This document shows, piece by piece, positions 22,244-34,282 of a DNA stretch of 64,000 bases. Each line of letters opens with the position of its first letter. Positions within the stretch are counted from its first letter, which is position 1. Below the pieces are notes generated by a model. It did not search any database. It was not told the origin of the DNA and was given only the letters and a program-made list of their open reading frames with translations. The translations under genes and the position numbers were made by a program. This stretch comes from Theropithecus gelada (Eukaryota > Chordata > Mammalia > Primates > Cercopithecidae): NCBI RefSeq assembly GCF_003255815.1, contig NC_037677.1:103520583-103584582 (forward strand), given 5' to 3'.

Positions 22244-23265
22244 AAACAAAGGTCTATGTAATTAAAATGTGATCGCTGGCGATGAGTATGTAAAATCAGC
22301 CCTGAGAGGCATTAGTGATGAGAAAACTTCTCTAAATGACATCTTAGGAAGACAAAGGAACACAAATGGGTCAAATAAATCAGTGGGCTACTAGGGGAGA
22401 ATGCTGAATAGAAACACAAGGGACTCTTCTCAATTCTTAAGTTATCAGAAGTTCTGAAATTAACAAATCCACTGTTGGTTTATGATGTAGAGAGCCCTAA
22501 CGCTGGCCCTGTTTGTACCTCTATGAACCAAAGTAGAATGTCAGTTATTGGCACCATTTGTGGTTTTACATTTATATACATAATTTTTTTTTTTCTGGAA
22601 AATCATGCTAAAAGTAAAAGCTTGAGACCACATCTCAATAAGAATTGAATAAATAATCCTATGAAGCAGAGTTCAGAGCATCGATTCTACTTTATAGTAA
22701 CCATGACAGCTCCAGCAAAAAGAGCAGCACTCAACATGTGTTCCTGATTCAAGGATAATTTTTCTAGTAGTCTTTATGATACATTTTCTTCTCTGACTCA
22801 TTCTTAGTGGAACATATCTTCTGAATTTATCCTGTACTTGAGTAACCCCCAGGCCTTCAAGAACAGGAAAGCAATATGGTTCCCTTATTACTTTACATAG
22901 CAAAAATATCTAGGTCCTAAAAGTGCTAACAAACAGATATTATTAATTAGGATGAAGTGTCACACTGGAGTGCTTGATTAAATTAATTAAGTTGATGATT
23001 GGTCTGGAGGTGATAGGAAGCTGTTTTCATAGTGCACCTGTAAATTGTGCTAATAACTGATGGCCCCTTAGAAATCTAAAGAAAAGATATTTTTAGATGA
23101 ATAAGTTAGCAAAAAGTTGATAGAGTGATCAGAATGAATGAAAATGCCTCTTGTACAGTAAGTATCAAGTAGGTATCAAATATATGAATGAATGGACAGA
23201 TTTGAGTTTCCTGCTCTCTTGACCTATATCAAGACAACAAAATAATCAGAAGTTTCAACTGGAAT
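22244..23265. other. No recognised gene or repeat
   Basis: AT-rich single-copy-looking DNA with a T11 run near 22586. The wording at 22940-23060 ('tattaattaggatgaag', 'aattaattaagttgatgattgg') is rich in TAAT cores. Confidence 0.4.
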
Positions 23266-23431
23266 TCTTTTTTTTTTTTTTTTTGAGACAAGACCTTGCT
23301 CTGTTGCCCTGGCTGAAATGCAGTGGCATCACCATAGCTCACTATAACCTCGAATTCCTGGGCTCAAGTGATCCTCCTACTTTGGCCTTCTAAGTCACTG
23401 AGATTACAGGCATGAGCCATGGCGCCCTGCC
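23266..23431 (-). mobile_element. Free Alu monomer (FLAM-like), antisense
   Basis: A T-run is followed by 'gagacaagaccttgctctgttgccctggctg', 'catagctcactataacctcgaattcctgggctcaagtgatcc' and 'gagattacaggcatgagcc', with no second arm. The high divergence fits a fossil monomer that predates dimeric Alu. Confidence 0.85.
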
Positions 23432-24334
23432 AGGGATCCTCTTTAAACTGAGTATAACAGTCCTCTTTGACAATTACAAAGAATAAAGATTAAAACAGAC
23501 CAAAGGGAATCAACATCAAAGAAGATTTTTGTCTTAATTTAGGGCTTCAACTAAACTAATCCATTTTTCCTTTATTAAAGACATACAGGAGAATTAATAG
23601 GTCTGTAGTTCTGACAATCTACTCACATGCCTAAACCACTTAAGCAATGTACTGTTCTTTCATTTTGTGTGAGGGTCCAGGGTTGAGGAGCAGGAAGTAA
23701 ACCATTCCTTCTACTACCACAGTGTTCTCAATGGGGTAAGCAGCAAAATGGCCTTAATTCTGACCAATTCACTTCAAATGTAACATTCTACGCCAGAATA
23801 CATTTGCATGTGACCCTGAATATGCTTCACACAAAGCCTTCTCCATGTCTCAGAGCAAAGGTTCCTGGCATTTTATAACTTACATGAGTTTGCTACCAGG
23901 CTGATCTGCAGATGTGAAATTGAATGAAATGGACCAAGATTTCCCTTGAAGGCAAATCAAATGGGAACATGTGTCAACAAGTCACCAACACTCCTTGGTG
24001 ACCCTAGAGTTAAACAACAGTTCAAATAGGATTGCAACTGCAATCTACTTCTCTTATTCGTAAACAACCTTTTATTCTAAGTCACCTGGAGTTTGACTTA
24101 GTTTAAACAGATGTGGTTATTTACCTACTTCAAATAGTCTCTGGACAATGCCTTCCATCACAGCATATTAACCGGAAAGCTCAGCGACTGTGTAGTTTTT
24201 ATGCTCCACAGAACACCTAGCACATTTCACAAGTGCAGGCACTTACCAAATTTTTTTCACAGTTCAAAGCTTTAAATTTGAATAACAAAGTTGTACATAA
24301 ATATATTGGGACTTTATCAAGACTCCATGATTTA
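23432..24334. other. No recognised gene or repeat
   Basis: This is single-copy-looking sequence. No plausible coding frame or repeat family is seen. Confidence 0.4.
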
Positions 24335-24500
24335 TCCACCCATTTATTCATTCATTTATGCACTCATTCTACTTATTTCACAATTTTTCATGGAGTCTTC
24401 TTTATGCAAGAAATAAATATAAATGAGGGTAGTTCAACCCTGCCAGAGTTCATAGTGTGTAGGATTATTGGCCAAATAAAGAAGTCAAGTCTCCAGCCTT
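24335..24500 (-). mobile_element. L2 3' end, antisense
   Basis: 'Cacccatttattcattcatttatgcactc', 'tcttctttatgcaagaaataaa' and 'ttcaaccctgccagagttcatagtgtg' fit the reverse complement of the L2 terminus. Confidence 0.6.
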
Positions 24501-24660
24501 CTAACCTTTACATGTCTCCAGATAAATTAAACTCCATTTACCAAAATAGATTATCTAAGAACTACACATTTCAAATGAAAAACTTTAACTGTATTTTTTT
24601 ATAGTGTCTAAAACTCACTCAATAAAATCACAGGGAAAAAAAGGGGCATTTTGAAAGCAT

Positions 24661-24966
24661 TTTTTTTTTTTTTCTTGAGATGGAGTTTTGCTTTTTCTGC
24701 CCAGACTAGAGTGCAATGGCATGATCTCAGGTCACTGCCACCTCCGCCTCCCTGGTTCAAGCAATTCTCCTGCCTCAGCCTCCCGAGTAACTGGGATTAC
24801 ATGTGCCTGCCACCACGCCCAGCTAGTTTTTTGTACTTTTTTTTTAAGTAGAGATGGGATTTCACCATGTTGGCCAGGCTGGTCTCGAACTCCTGACCTC
24901 AGGTGATCCACCCACCTCAGCCTCCCAAAGTGCTGGGAATACAGGTGTGAGCCACCGCACCCAGCC
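24661..24966 (-). mobile_element. Alu (AluS-like), antisense
   Basis: A T-run is followed by 'gagatggagttttgc', 'ggctggtctcgaactcctgacctcaggtgatcc' and 'cgcacccagcc'. 'ttgaaa' occurs on both sides (24651 and 24967), consistent with a decayed target duplication. Confidence 0.94.
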
Positions 24967-25164
24967 TTGAAAACTTTTATCAATTGCCATTCCCCTATCA
25001 TCACCAAAGTATAGGGTTTTTGGTCACCTTCAATAAATACTTTCAAAAGTAATAATGGATGAAGCCAACAAAAGGAATGAGAAACATTTGTTTTGATCTA
25101 AAACATTTAGTTTAGCTCAGATTTTATAACAACACATACATTTAACTATATTTATTTTTTATTG

Positions 25165-25305
25165 TTTTTTCCCTATTAGCCTATAAGCTCCCTGAAGGCA
25201 GGGGCTACGTACTTCTGATAATTCATGTATTATCTGCACCTAGCACAATGCCTGGCATATATTACATGCAATAATTATGGAATAAATAAGTTAATGATGA
25301 AATAA
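25165..25305 (+). mobile_element. L2 LINE 3' end
   Basis: 'Tagcctataagctccctgaaggcaggggctacg', 'tatctgcacctagcacaatgcctggcatata' and 'ggaataaataagttaatga' are the L2 3' end in order. Confidence 0.85.
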
Positions 25306-26555
25306 ATCAATGCGGTATAATTTTACACACTGAAAATTATAAACATCTCTAAATAGCTTTCAAATTAAAACATGTTGTTGCCACATGTTGCATGCAAAAA
25401 AAATTATTAGAAGATTATTGCAGATCATTTCAGTGCACCAGGAAAGGTAATTTCCTTTTTTCTTTTGTAGAAGATTCACAGGAAAAAAAAATGCAAGTGG
25501 AAAAAAAAATAGGAGAAAGAGTGGAGTTCGGCTCAAATGACAAACTAAACATTTTTATTCAATACTTCATAGCCTTCAAAAATGGATAATTATCTCTCCA
25601 GCTCTTCGGGCCAGCAGCATGAGGTTGAATACATCATCAGTCCTGATACTAAAACATGAGTTTGCAAGTAAACAAGAAGTTTATCTTATAAAATGGAGCT
25701 TTTTATTTGCACAGAAGTTTTTCATTAATAACAGAGATGGACTTTCAGCTACTTACTACAGCTGTGGCTCTCTCCCTGACATATGGAGCTTCTTAAAAGA
25801 AAAAAAAAACACACAAATTAGGAGGATTTTTCAGCAAATTCAATTCCTTTTCTCTCCCAGAGGGGTGGGTGGAAGCAGCAGGTGGCAAATTCATTTTTAT
25901 CTAATAACATTTGATCATGTGACATTTTATTTCCACAGTTGATGTAACTTAATGAACAGCAAATTGGGAAAATCCGTCAGCATGTAGCAAGTTAGCGGGG
26001 CATGTGTGCATGCGTGTGTGTGTGTGTGTAGGGAGAATAGAAAGGCCTCTGTGGTGGAGATAAGGGGAAAAGATTGCTGTTACATGTTCTGGGTAGAAAA
26101 CTTTTTTTTTTCTTCTTTTTAAGACATTAGTTCCAATCAATGTTGACAGCAGTCTAAAGGAATTATAAGGGCTGGAGAGACCATCTTTATTAAATGAGAT
26201 CTGGTGATCTCAGGCAGGTCCTAAAAGAAGTAGATATACAAAAATAAGCCCCAAGACTGACAGCAGAAATGCTGGAGACCTCCATGGTAGAGTTACAAGT
26301 GCTGTGTGAAATAAACCTGTGTAGCCAATGAAGGAAGATGAGGAACTGAGGGAGCCATCAATCTGACAGTTTCCACTAAGAAAAGCAGATGCTCATGAGT
26401 TTCAACCAAAGTTATACTTAGCTTTAGGTACATGTAATACCAGAAAAACAGCCTTTCTAAGCAGGTAAAATTTTTTAAAAGGCTTGTTATTTTATCACAT
26501 TACTGACATTGTCAAGGATCCTAAGTTCTAGAAGACAGCCAGGAGTTCTGGCTAG
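25306..26555. other. Repeat-poor stretch, conserved-looking
   Basis: No transposon is recognised. 25380-25960 has homopurine A tracts, 'tttcattaataacagagatgg' and 'ctacttactacagctgtgg' (an E-box-type cagctg). A (TG)n tract lies at about 26009-26029. No plausible protein is present: the 25619-25942 frame has no recognisable domain. Confidence 0.4.
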
Positions 26556-26559
26556 TTCA

Positions 26560-26695
26560 GAAACACTCAATATAATCTTGAGTAAACAGTTTTGTCACAA
26601 GCCTTGGCTTTCTCAACTGATGGAATGGGGATAATGAGAGTACATATCTTATTTGGCATTTGAGAGGATTACATGAGTCTTTTTTTGTAAGTACC
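26560..26695 (+). mobile_element. MIR SINE remnant
   Basis: 'Cttgagtaaacagttttgtcaca', 'ccttggctttctcaactgatggaatggggataatgag' and 'tttgagaggattacatgag' match the MIR core and tail. Confidence 0.72.
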
Positions 26696-27056
26696 CCAAC
26701 CTATTAGCTTTTTTCGTGATTGATATAAACCAGATGTCAACTGGGAGAATTCCTGATGAAGAAAACCAGGTAAATTTGGCCTGGTCAAGCTTTCATACTG
26801 TACTCACCCTACTTCATTTGTCAGATCAGTGTTAAGACCTCAAAGTTAGATGATTTCCTGCTCACCTTCCTCAAGTCCGTTTTGTGCTTTCTCTGTCCCT
26901 TCCCTTTGTAGCAGGGGTTTTGAAACATCTGGAATTCTCAGGAAATGATATTAAACAGCTGTGTTAGAGGTCCTCACTTACCCTAGACCCTCATTAATTC
27001 TGTGCATGACCTGTGACTTTTAGGTTTTGTTTAAAAGGTAAAAATAAATTGGAGAT

Positions 27057-27381
27057 GACCAGGTGCAGTGGCTCATGCCTATAATCCCAGCACTTTGGGA
27101 GGCCGAGGTGGGCAGATCACCTGAAGTCAGGAGTTCAAGACCAGCCTGACAAACATGGTGAAACCCCATCTCTACTAAACACACAAAAACTAGCCAGGCA
27201 TGGTGGTGTGCACCTGTAGTCCTAGCTACTCGGGAGGCTGAGGCAGATGAATCACTTGAACCTGGGAGGCAGAGGTTGCAGTGAGCTGATTGTACCACTG
27301 CACTCCAGCCTGGGAGACAGAGTCTTCCAGAGACTCTGTCTCAATAATAATAATGATGATGATGATAATAATAATAATAAT
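27057..27381 (+). mobile_element. Alu (AluS-like) with ATA/ATG tail
   Basis: It runs from 'accaggtgcagtggctcatgcc' to 'gtctcaataataataatgatg...'. The tail has become an (ATA)n/(ATG)n microsatellite (27343-27381). 'Aataaattggaga' precedes it (27043-27055) and follows it (27382-27394), giving the target duplication. Confidence 0.93.
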
Positions 27382-27385
27382 AATA

Positions 27386-28445
27386 AATTGGAGAGGATGT
27401 GGAAAACTGGAACACTTGCATAATGTTGGTGGGATTACAAAATGGTACAACCACTATGGAAAATGGTATGGAGGTTCCTTTAAAAATTAAACATAGAATT
27501 GCCATTTGATCCAGTAATCCCCCTCTTAGGTGTATGTCCAAACCGGGTCTCAAAGGGATATTTGCACAACCATGTTTATAACAACACTATTCACAATAGC
27601 CAACAATAGCAACTCAACTGCTCACTGATTAATGGACAAAATGTTATCATACACATATATGTACACAAACATATATATATACACACACACATATGCCTAC
27701 ACACATATAATACTTAGCCTTAAAAATGAAGAAAATTCTGAAACATGTTAGAACATAGATGGAACTTGGGGACATTATGCTAAGTGAAATAAACCAGTTA
27801 TAGAAAGACAAACACTGTGTGATTCTACTTCTATGAGGTATCTAAAGTAGTTAAACTCATAGAAATGAAAAAGTAGAGGCCAGGTGCAGTGCCTCACGCC
27901 TTTAATTCCAGCACTTTGGGAGGCCAAGGTGGGTGGGATCACCCGAGGTCAGGAGTTTGAGACCAGCCTGACCAACATGGTGAAACCTCATCTCTACTAA
28001 AAATACAAAAATTAGCTCAGTGTGGTGGCAGGTGCCTGTAATCCTAGCTACTCGGGAGGCTGAGGTATGAGAATTGCTTGAACCCAGGAGGCTGGGGTCG
28101 CAGTGAGCCGAGATCATGCCACTGCACTCCAGCCTGGGTGACAGAGTGAGTCTTCGTCTCAAAAAAAACAAAAAACAAACAAACAAACAAAACCCCCCCC
28201 CAAAAAAAACAACAACGAAAAGTAGAACAGTGGCTACCAGGGGGATGGGGATAGGGGAGAAAACACAGTTGCTTAATGTATACAGAGTTTGAAATTTACA
28301 AGATGAAAATTTTTTGAAGATCTGCTTCAAAACATTGTGAATATATGTAACACTAGTGAATTGTACAGTTAGAAATAGATAAGATGAAATTAAGATGCTT
28401 AATTTTAGGTTATATGTTTTTTACATTTTTTTACAAAACAGATTA
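27386..28445 (+). mobile_element. L1 3' part, sense, split by an Alu
   Basis: Typical L1 ORF2-end and 3' UTR wording: 'ttggagaggatgtggaaaactgg', 'tgttggtgggattacaaaatggtacaacc', 'atggaacttggggacattatgc', 'agtggctaccagggggatgggg' and 'gaattgtacagttagaaatag'. It is continuous across 27878-28216 once the Alu is removed. An older L1M-class copy, it contains a (TA/CA) tract at 27650-27705 and no usable ORF. Confidence 0.88.
27878..28216 (+). mobile_element. Alu (AluS-like) nested in L1
   Basis: It runs from 'ggccaggtgcagtgcctcacgcc' to an irregular tail of (AAAC)n, then C9, then A8. The L1 text 'aaaagtaga' flanks both ends, at about 27869-27876 and 28218-28226. Confidence 0.93.
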
Positions 28446-28660
28446 AAATGAACTTTGAAAACACACTAGATCCACTCTCCCTGGAAACTTTCCCCAACTG
28501 AAGCACAAACCCATAACATATTACAAATATTAACAGTTTATATAACTGAAGCTCAGTGTTAGAGTTCATAGGGAGAGATGAAATGACTCAAGGTCACAAG
28601 TTCAGATTTTCTTACACATTACTCACTCTATTTCCATAATCTATGACCCAAATACTGTTT

Positions 28661-28806
28661 TTGTTTGTTTTTTAAAGGCAGGGTCTTGCTCTGTTGCCCA
28701 GGCTGGAGTGCAGTGGTGTCATCATAGTTCACTAGGCTCAAGCAATCCTCCTGCCTCAGCCTCCCAAAGTGCTGCGATTACAGGCATAAGCCACCATACC
28801 TGGCCC
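28661..28806 (-). mobile_element. Free Alu monomer, antisense
   Basis: A single arm only: 'ggcagggtcttgctctgttgcccaggctgg', 'ctcccaaagtgctgcgattacaggcataagccaccatacctggcc'. Near-identical 'aatactgttt' and 'aaaactgttt' flank it. Confidence 0.85.
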
Positions 28807-28817
28807 CCAAAACTGTT

Positions 28818-31070
28818 TAATTTATGTGCATTGGTCCAGATATGACAAAGGTTTTTAGAATTTATTGTCCATGATCAATTTGCTGTTGCTGTTTATGATC
28901 CTCTATCTTTTCAGTTTATCCTTAATGTATGTCCTACATTAAAAAAAGATGTACCTTTTCTATTCACTTCTCCTTGTCCTGAAATCTTAATATTTTGCAA
29001 TCTCATCATAAAAACATCAGCTTTTGTGGTTGGGTTTTCCCAAAACCTCCATACCATTCCCACATTGGAAATTCGCCTGTGTGTGTGTACTGTATGTGTG
29101 CTTGTGTATGCAACTCAAAACTCATTATTCCTTCCCAACATTCAAGTTTCCTTTCAGGAAATTAACCTCTCTATCACTAAAAAAAATATCATGAATAGGA
29201 TGGTTAAAAGCAGGGGTCGGAACTAAAGGGGCCAAAATCCTTGTCCTTCCACTATGCGGAGTCACAGAGTGAGACTGTAACCAATGCTTAGTCAGTGGGA
29301 TATATGAGCTCAGGACTTTGAACTTTGAGAAACATAAGAATGGAACAAACATTTGGCGTTTGGGCATTTGCTAAACAGCAACCTGACTTGTTAAGTTTCC
29401 TATTTTTCAGTCCTCTGGTGCAGCCTTGGCCACTGGTCATTCCTTCACTGGGACCCACGGCGATTCTGTGAACACCAGTTATCCTGCACATACATTCCCC
29501 TTCAGTGAAAACAGTCACAGGTGGTTGTTTTTGCTATCAACTAGAAAACATTGCCTGACAATGTTTATTTCCACAGCCCTTTCAAAAGAGCAATGCCGTG
29601 GTTGTAATCTCAAGCTCCTAGGGCAATGTGAAATATCTCCTGGTTCTATACGGAAAGGTTTTGAAAATATCTCCATGTTTCTAATTCCAGTCTTGTCATT
29701 TTGCTCTTCAGATTTCTTTAACTCCATGCTGATCAGATACTGTTCTGCCCAATGATGTCCTAAAATCATCTATTAAAATAAACCCACTTACAGCAGAGTC
29801 TGCTAATCACCCTCCCACCTAATTAGATATCTGACAGCCAACTTCAGCAGGATTGCTGTCCTTCTGCTGAGCTTTCTATGCACGGGTTTTACAGGTACAT
29901 TAGGAACCAGTTAACCACCTACATCATAATCTTCTTCCTCTGCTTACTCATGAAAAGACAACCATTTCAACCATTCCAAAATGAGCATGGCACTGGAAAC
30001 CTCCCAGCCTCAAACAAATGGCCACTGTCACTGATCAAAAGATAATTTTTGCGTAGGGGGTCGGGGGTAGCTGTCAGGGTGCAAATCTAGGATACACTGC
30101 TGAGAAGATGTAGGTGGTGTGGCTGACAGCAGTCGGAGCCAGACTTGTGGGGGAGTGGAAGACATGGGACTGCCAGCCTGATTACATCATTCTTCTTATT
30201 CCCTCTTGGGTTTTCCTTATTTTTTGCCAAAGAAATGGCTCCTAATTGTAATGATCAATTGTGACGGTTCTTCTTCGGTTCTAAGCCATTCATTGTTGCC
30301 TTTATCTTTATTATCACCTTTTCCCACAAACCCAAAGCCCCATTTATTTATACTCTGTCCCCAGCTCCTAAGTAAAGGAACTCACTGCCTGGTCTTGACT
30401 TCTTTGGTCAGAATAGTGCTGGGTTTTGGCCTAATTTCTTTCTCTAGTTTACAGATTAATTGATTTTAGATTTACACGGTCCTTAGTGGTTTACCAGGAG
30501 GATTCTTACTCCATAAATCATTCATTTCTCACAATAATCTTTCCAGGTAGTGAAGGACCCATTCCAAAGTCCTACTGGTAGAATGTGGTACTGCTGAGAA
30601 CACAGAACCAAGTCATATTTTTTCTGTAACAGCTATAAGCCAACCCTATTCTAACACATTTGCTCTTCCTGTCAGTCTACACATGAACCCAAGTGGCAGG
30701 CATGAAGTTCCCTCTCTGAGTTCCTCACTACGCTCTGGGGATTTAACAATATGGGTTTGGCAAGAAAAGTAAAAATTCTCTATGTAGACTGAAAACTAAA
30801 CTAGGCATTAACAGAAGAATGAGGGAAGGAATGGTGGATCCTAAAGAAAGATAAATAAGCAACATCCTGCCCTATTACATGTCCCAGTCCTCTCCCCTCA
30901 AAACCAGCCAACTCTCTCTCCAGCACCCCGTGTGGACGAGCTGCAGGAGTACGAAGTCAGTTGTCTAGTCTGAAGCTCTAAAAATCACCCAGGGCTGCGC
31001 CATCTCACTCACTTCCTTTTCATTCCACCTGTTTACTATTACTTAAATCCATTCTGCCTCCGGGGCTTCC
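28818..31070. other. Long stretch, no recognised gene
   Basis: Single-copy-looking DNA. 29320-29460 has moderate complexity but no domain-bearing frame. 30515-30600 could be an eroded antisense MIR ('cacaataatctttccaggtag'). A run of 22 T closes the stretch (31071-31092). The frames at 29426-29755 and 29515-29769 overlap on opposite strands and look random. Confidence 0.45.
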
Positions 31071-31109
31071 TTTTTTTTTTTTTTTTTTTTTTGCCAAAAT
31101 TTTTACAGT

Positions 31110-31805
31110 AGCCTCTGAACTGGTCTCTATGCTTCCAGGGTTGCATTTCCAAAGGTATCTTCCAAATGTCACTTGAAGATCTTACTGTGTAGAGTCTTAA
31201 TGACTCCCAAGGGCTTTCAAGATAGATTCAAAATCCCTTAACTTCCTTCATAAGGTCCTGGCACCAGCATGGATCTTTAGATTCAACAATTAGCCACTTG
31301 CCCAAATGAATGCTTCCTTCCAAGTATATAGGGTTACATGTAAATAGCAGAATAAGCCATGTTATTTCACTATCCATCTTTTTGCACTCTTCCTCTCTAT
31401 ATAATATATATGTATGTATATGTGGATCTACACACAAACACACACACATATTTCTTTTTCCTCCATGAGATATCCATCTCTTCCTTCTCTGCAAGGCTAT
31501 TATCTACTCCTCAAACCTCAAAGAAGAAGCTCAAGGGACATCTCTCTTGGAACCATCCTTCCCAAACCGCACACTAAATAGGCATATTTTCCGTCATGAA
31601 TTCTCATGATTGCTCTTCCTATGAATTTTCATCACATCCTGTTTTTGCATTTGAAACAGTGTGCACTTACCACAATGTTGGCTTACTCCTCTGTTTGTAA
31701 AAACAAAACGATGAGCTACTTGATTTCAGAGCCCATGTCTCAGTCATTATATCCCTGGTACCTTTCCCTGTGTCTGGTAACAATGCCTGATGAATAGAAT
31801 TGAAA
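31110..31805 (+). mobile_element. Long L2 LINE 3' segment
   Basis: Ordered L2 blocks over about 700 bp: 'tctgaactggtctctatgcttcc', 'ccaaatgtcac', 'ttcaaaatcccttaacttccttcataaggtcctgg', 'aagctcaagggacatctctcttggaaccatccttccc', 'gatgagctacttgatttcagagcccatgtctcag' and 'gtgtctggtaacaatgcctgatgaatagaat'. The best-preserved ancient repeat of the window. Confidence 0.82.
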
Positions 31806-31989
31806 TCAAAAGCTATATTGCTTTTGATTATACAATATACAATATACACTTATATCCTATTAATAGCCCTACTGCTCTCTGTGGCTCTTCTCTAGTTGCA
31901 AGAGTCTCCCTCCCCCTTCAGTGATAACAGAGTCAGGCAGCACATGCAGGTGAATTAACACTCACTGTAGCAGTCCTCAACCAACGGCC

Positions 31990-32247
31990 AAAAAGGTTAT
32001 ATAAATACATCCCTCATATAGGATAACTCAGAGGTGTGCCCTACACTGACTCCTACACTCTCCCAGTGAGATTAAGCTTCAGTCATCCCCAGTGGTGAAT
32101 GGCTCCAACGGCTCCGTAACATTGGCTGACTTTCCATCCCTAACTTCCCCATTCTCCAAACTTTATTTTCAGGGGTTGTATTGCAAATAAATGACTTTTA
32201 CCAGAATCCTACCCTCAGAATCTGTTTCTGGTTGAACTCAACTAAGA
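31990..32247 (+). mobile_element. ERVL-like LTR 3' part (probable)
   Basis: 'Ttgcaaataaatgacttttaccagaatcctaccctcagaatctgtttctgg' leads to '...aactcaactaagaca', the wording of the R/U5 end of old ERVL-type LTRs. The 5' boundary is uncertain and may reach back to about 31900. No internal retroviral sequence is seen. Confidence 0.55.
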
Positions 32248-32269
32248 CAGTATCCAATACTATGTTTTT

Positions 32270-32370
32270 AAGTTTAAAAACCATTATACAAATCAGTGAA
32301 GTAGGAATTCATATCATCCTTATTACACAGATGAGGAAGCTGAGGAACAGAGAGGTTAAAGTTCAGTAAA
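32270..32370 (-). mobile_element. MIR SINE, antisense
   Basis: 'Tcatatcatccttattacacagatgaggaagctgaggaacagagaggttaaag' is the antisense MIR core. Confidence 0.85.
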
Positions 32371-32749
32371 TTTAGAGCATGTCATTGAAGGGACAATCTA
32401 TCATAAATGGGTCTCCACATTTTGGTTTTGGTTTGTGCGTGTGGGTGTGCTTTTTTCCCACTAACTTTCTTCTTCTGATCTCTTTAGAATTGTTAATGAA
32501 AATGCTCACATACCGGGGCTGATGGTGCCCCTGATTCAAAAGGCAGCCTTCTGGAGAAGGATTATAGCCCAGCACCTAAAATAGCGGAGCCTGGCAACTC
32601 AGTAGAGTGGTAAACTAAACCTCTCCCTAAACTAACACAGAGATCACCCAAGGGAGTCGCAGGAACAGGGTTGCCATTGTGATTACCCAGGATAATTCAC
32701 AGGTATTACAAAGCAGCCCAATGCACAAAGCAAAAGTACATTTCTAGAG
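32371..32749. other. No recognised feature
   Basis: This is single-copy-looking sequence with a G/T-rich tract at 32418-32455. No repeat or gene is assigned. Confidence 0.4.
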
Positions 32750-33038
32750 TTTTGTTTTGAGATGGAGTCTCAATCTGTTGCTCAGGCTGGCATGCAGTGG
32801 CGCGATCTCCGCTCACTGCAAGCTCTGCCTACCGGGTTCACGCCACCTCCTGCCTCAGCCTCCCGAGTAGCTGGGACTACAGGGGCCCGCCACCACGCCC
32901 GGCTAATTTTTTGTATATTTAGTAGAGATGGGGTTTCACTGTGTTATCCAGGATGGTCTCGATCTCCTGACCTCATGACCCACCCACCTTGGCCTCCCAA
33001 AGTGCTGGGATTACAGGCATAAGCCACCGCACCCGGCC
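32750..33038 (-). mobile_element. Alu (AluY-like), antisense
   Basis: 'Tgttttgagatggagtctcaatctgttgctcaggctgg' to 'cgcacccggcc', Y-type. It lies only 27 bp from a sense Alu, making an inverted pair. Confidence 0.94.
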
Positions 33039-33065
33039 AGTATTATCTAATTTTTTAAACTTTGT

Positions 33066-33366
33066 GGCCAGGGAAAGTGGCTCATACCTGTAATCCTACC
33101 ACTTTCGGAGGCCAAGGTGAGCAGATTGCTTGAGCTCAGGAGTCAGAGACCAGGCTGGGGAACATGGTGAACCTCCATCTCTACAAAAAATACAAAACAA
33201 TTAGCCAGGCGTGGTGGTACATGCCTATAGTCTCAGGTACTTTGGGAGGCTGAGGCAGGAGGATCATTTGAACCCAATAGTTTGAAGCTTCAGTGAGCCG
33301 AGATCATGCCACTCCACTCCAACCTGGGTGACAAAGTGAGACTTTGTCTCAAAAACAAAACCAAAA
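33066..33366 (+). mobile_element. Old Alu (AluJ-like)
   Basis: 'Ggccagggaaagtggctcatacctg', 'gattgcttgagctcaggagt' and 'tctctacaaaaaatac' are J-type readings. Diverged, tail (AAAAC)n. Confidence 0.92.
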
Positions 33367-33500
33367 AGCTGTATAACTTTAATTTTTATGAAGTTGAACA
33401 CTTTGATGTGTCTTCCTCTCCATTATTTATGTTGTAGATAAATTTTTGTCTCTTACATAGCTTTCTACCATGTCTGGTTTGCATAAAAATTACAAAACAA

Positions 33501-33804
33501 GGCTGGGTGCAGTGGCTCACGCCTGTAATCCTAGCACTTTGGGAGGCTGAGGCGGGCAGATCACGAGGTCAGAAGATCGAGACCATCCTGGCTAACACGG
33601 TGAAACCCCGTCTCTACTAAAACTACAAAAAATTAGCCAGGCGTGGTGGCGGGCGCCTGTAGTCCCAGGTACTAGGGAGGCTGAGGCAGGAGAATGGCGT
33701 GAACCCAGAAGGCAGAGCTTGCAGTGAGATCGCGCCACGGCACTCCAGCCTGGGCGACAGAGTGAGACTCCATCTCAAATAAAAAAAAAAAAAAGAAGAA
33801 GAAG
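33501..33804 (+). mobile_element. Alu (AluY-like) with GAA tail
   Basis: 'Ggctgggtgcagtggctcacgcc' to A16, then (GAA)3. Y-type 'agaagatcgagaccatcctggctaacacgg'. Part of the right arm before 'gatcgcgccacgg' is shortened. Confidence 0.94.
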
Positions 33805-33834
33805 ACAACTCACACCCATGTATACTTATATACA

Positions 33835-34240
33835 ACAAAAATTTGTCTTGAAAATCATCAATTATTTATAATAACTAATTAGAAAGAAATCACCTACATG
33901 CCCACTAAGAAAAAGAAATAAATGATTTAACTATACATTAGAATACTTAAACATTAAAGTTTGAGATTTTGAAAACTATAAAATGGCATGAGAAAATAAT
34001 ATAGAGAGCTTAAAAAATGCAAGGCTTATAATTTCATATATGGCATGAACTTATTTTAAATGTTAATAAATCAAGATAAAAGAAAATCACATGAAGAGAT
34101 TCATAGTTATAACTAGTGTTGGTCTTATGGGTTACTTTTTAATTTACATTTATAAAATATGCATGAATTTTTTTATATTTATATGAAGTTATTTTAAAAT
34201 ATGAATTTGCTATACTTAGGAAGTAAACCTATAGGTGGTT
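33835..34240 (+). mobile_element. L1M/HAL1-type remnant, sense
   Basis: 'Caattatttataataactaattagaaag', 'cacctacatgcccactaag', 'aaatgatttaactatacatta' and 'aatatagagagcttaaaaaatgcaagg' retrace the old L1 ORF2-end text ('ttataatagcaaaaaattggaaacaacc...'). Boundaries are uncertain. Confidence 0.6.
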
Positions 34241-34282
34241 ATTCCTGCATAAAAAGACACCAGGGATTAAATTAAAATTACT

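Noticed and set aside
29426..29769. Overlapping 109- and 84-codon frames on opposite strands
   Set aside because: No domain, no supporting context. Both are likely chance frames.
31071..31092. T22 run as the tail of an antisense retrocopy
   Set aside because: The following text is a sense-strand L2, so the run is better explained as local homopolymer expansion.
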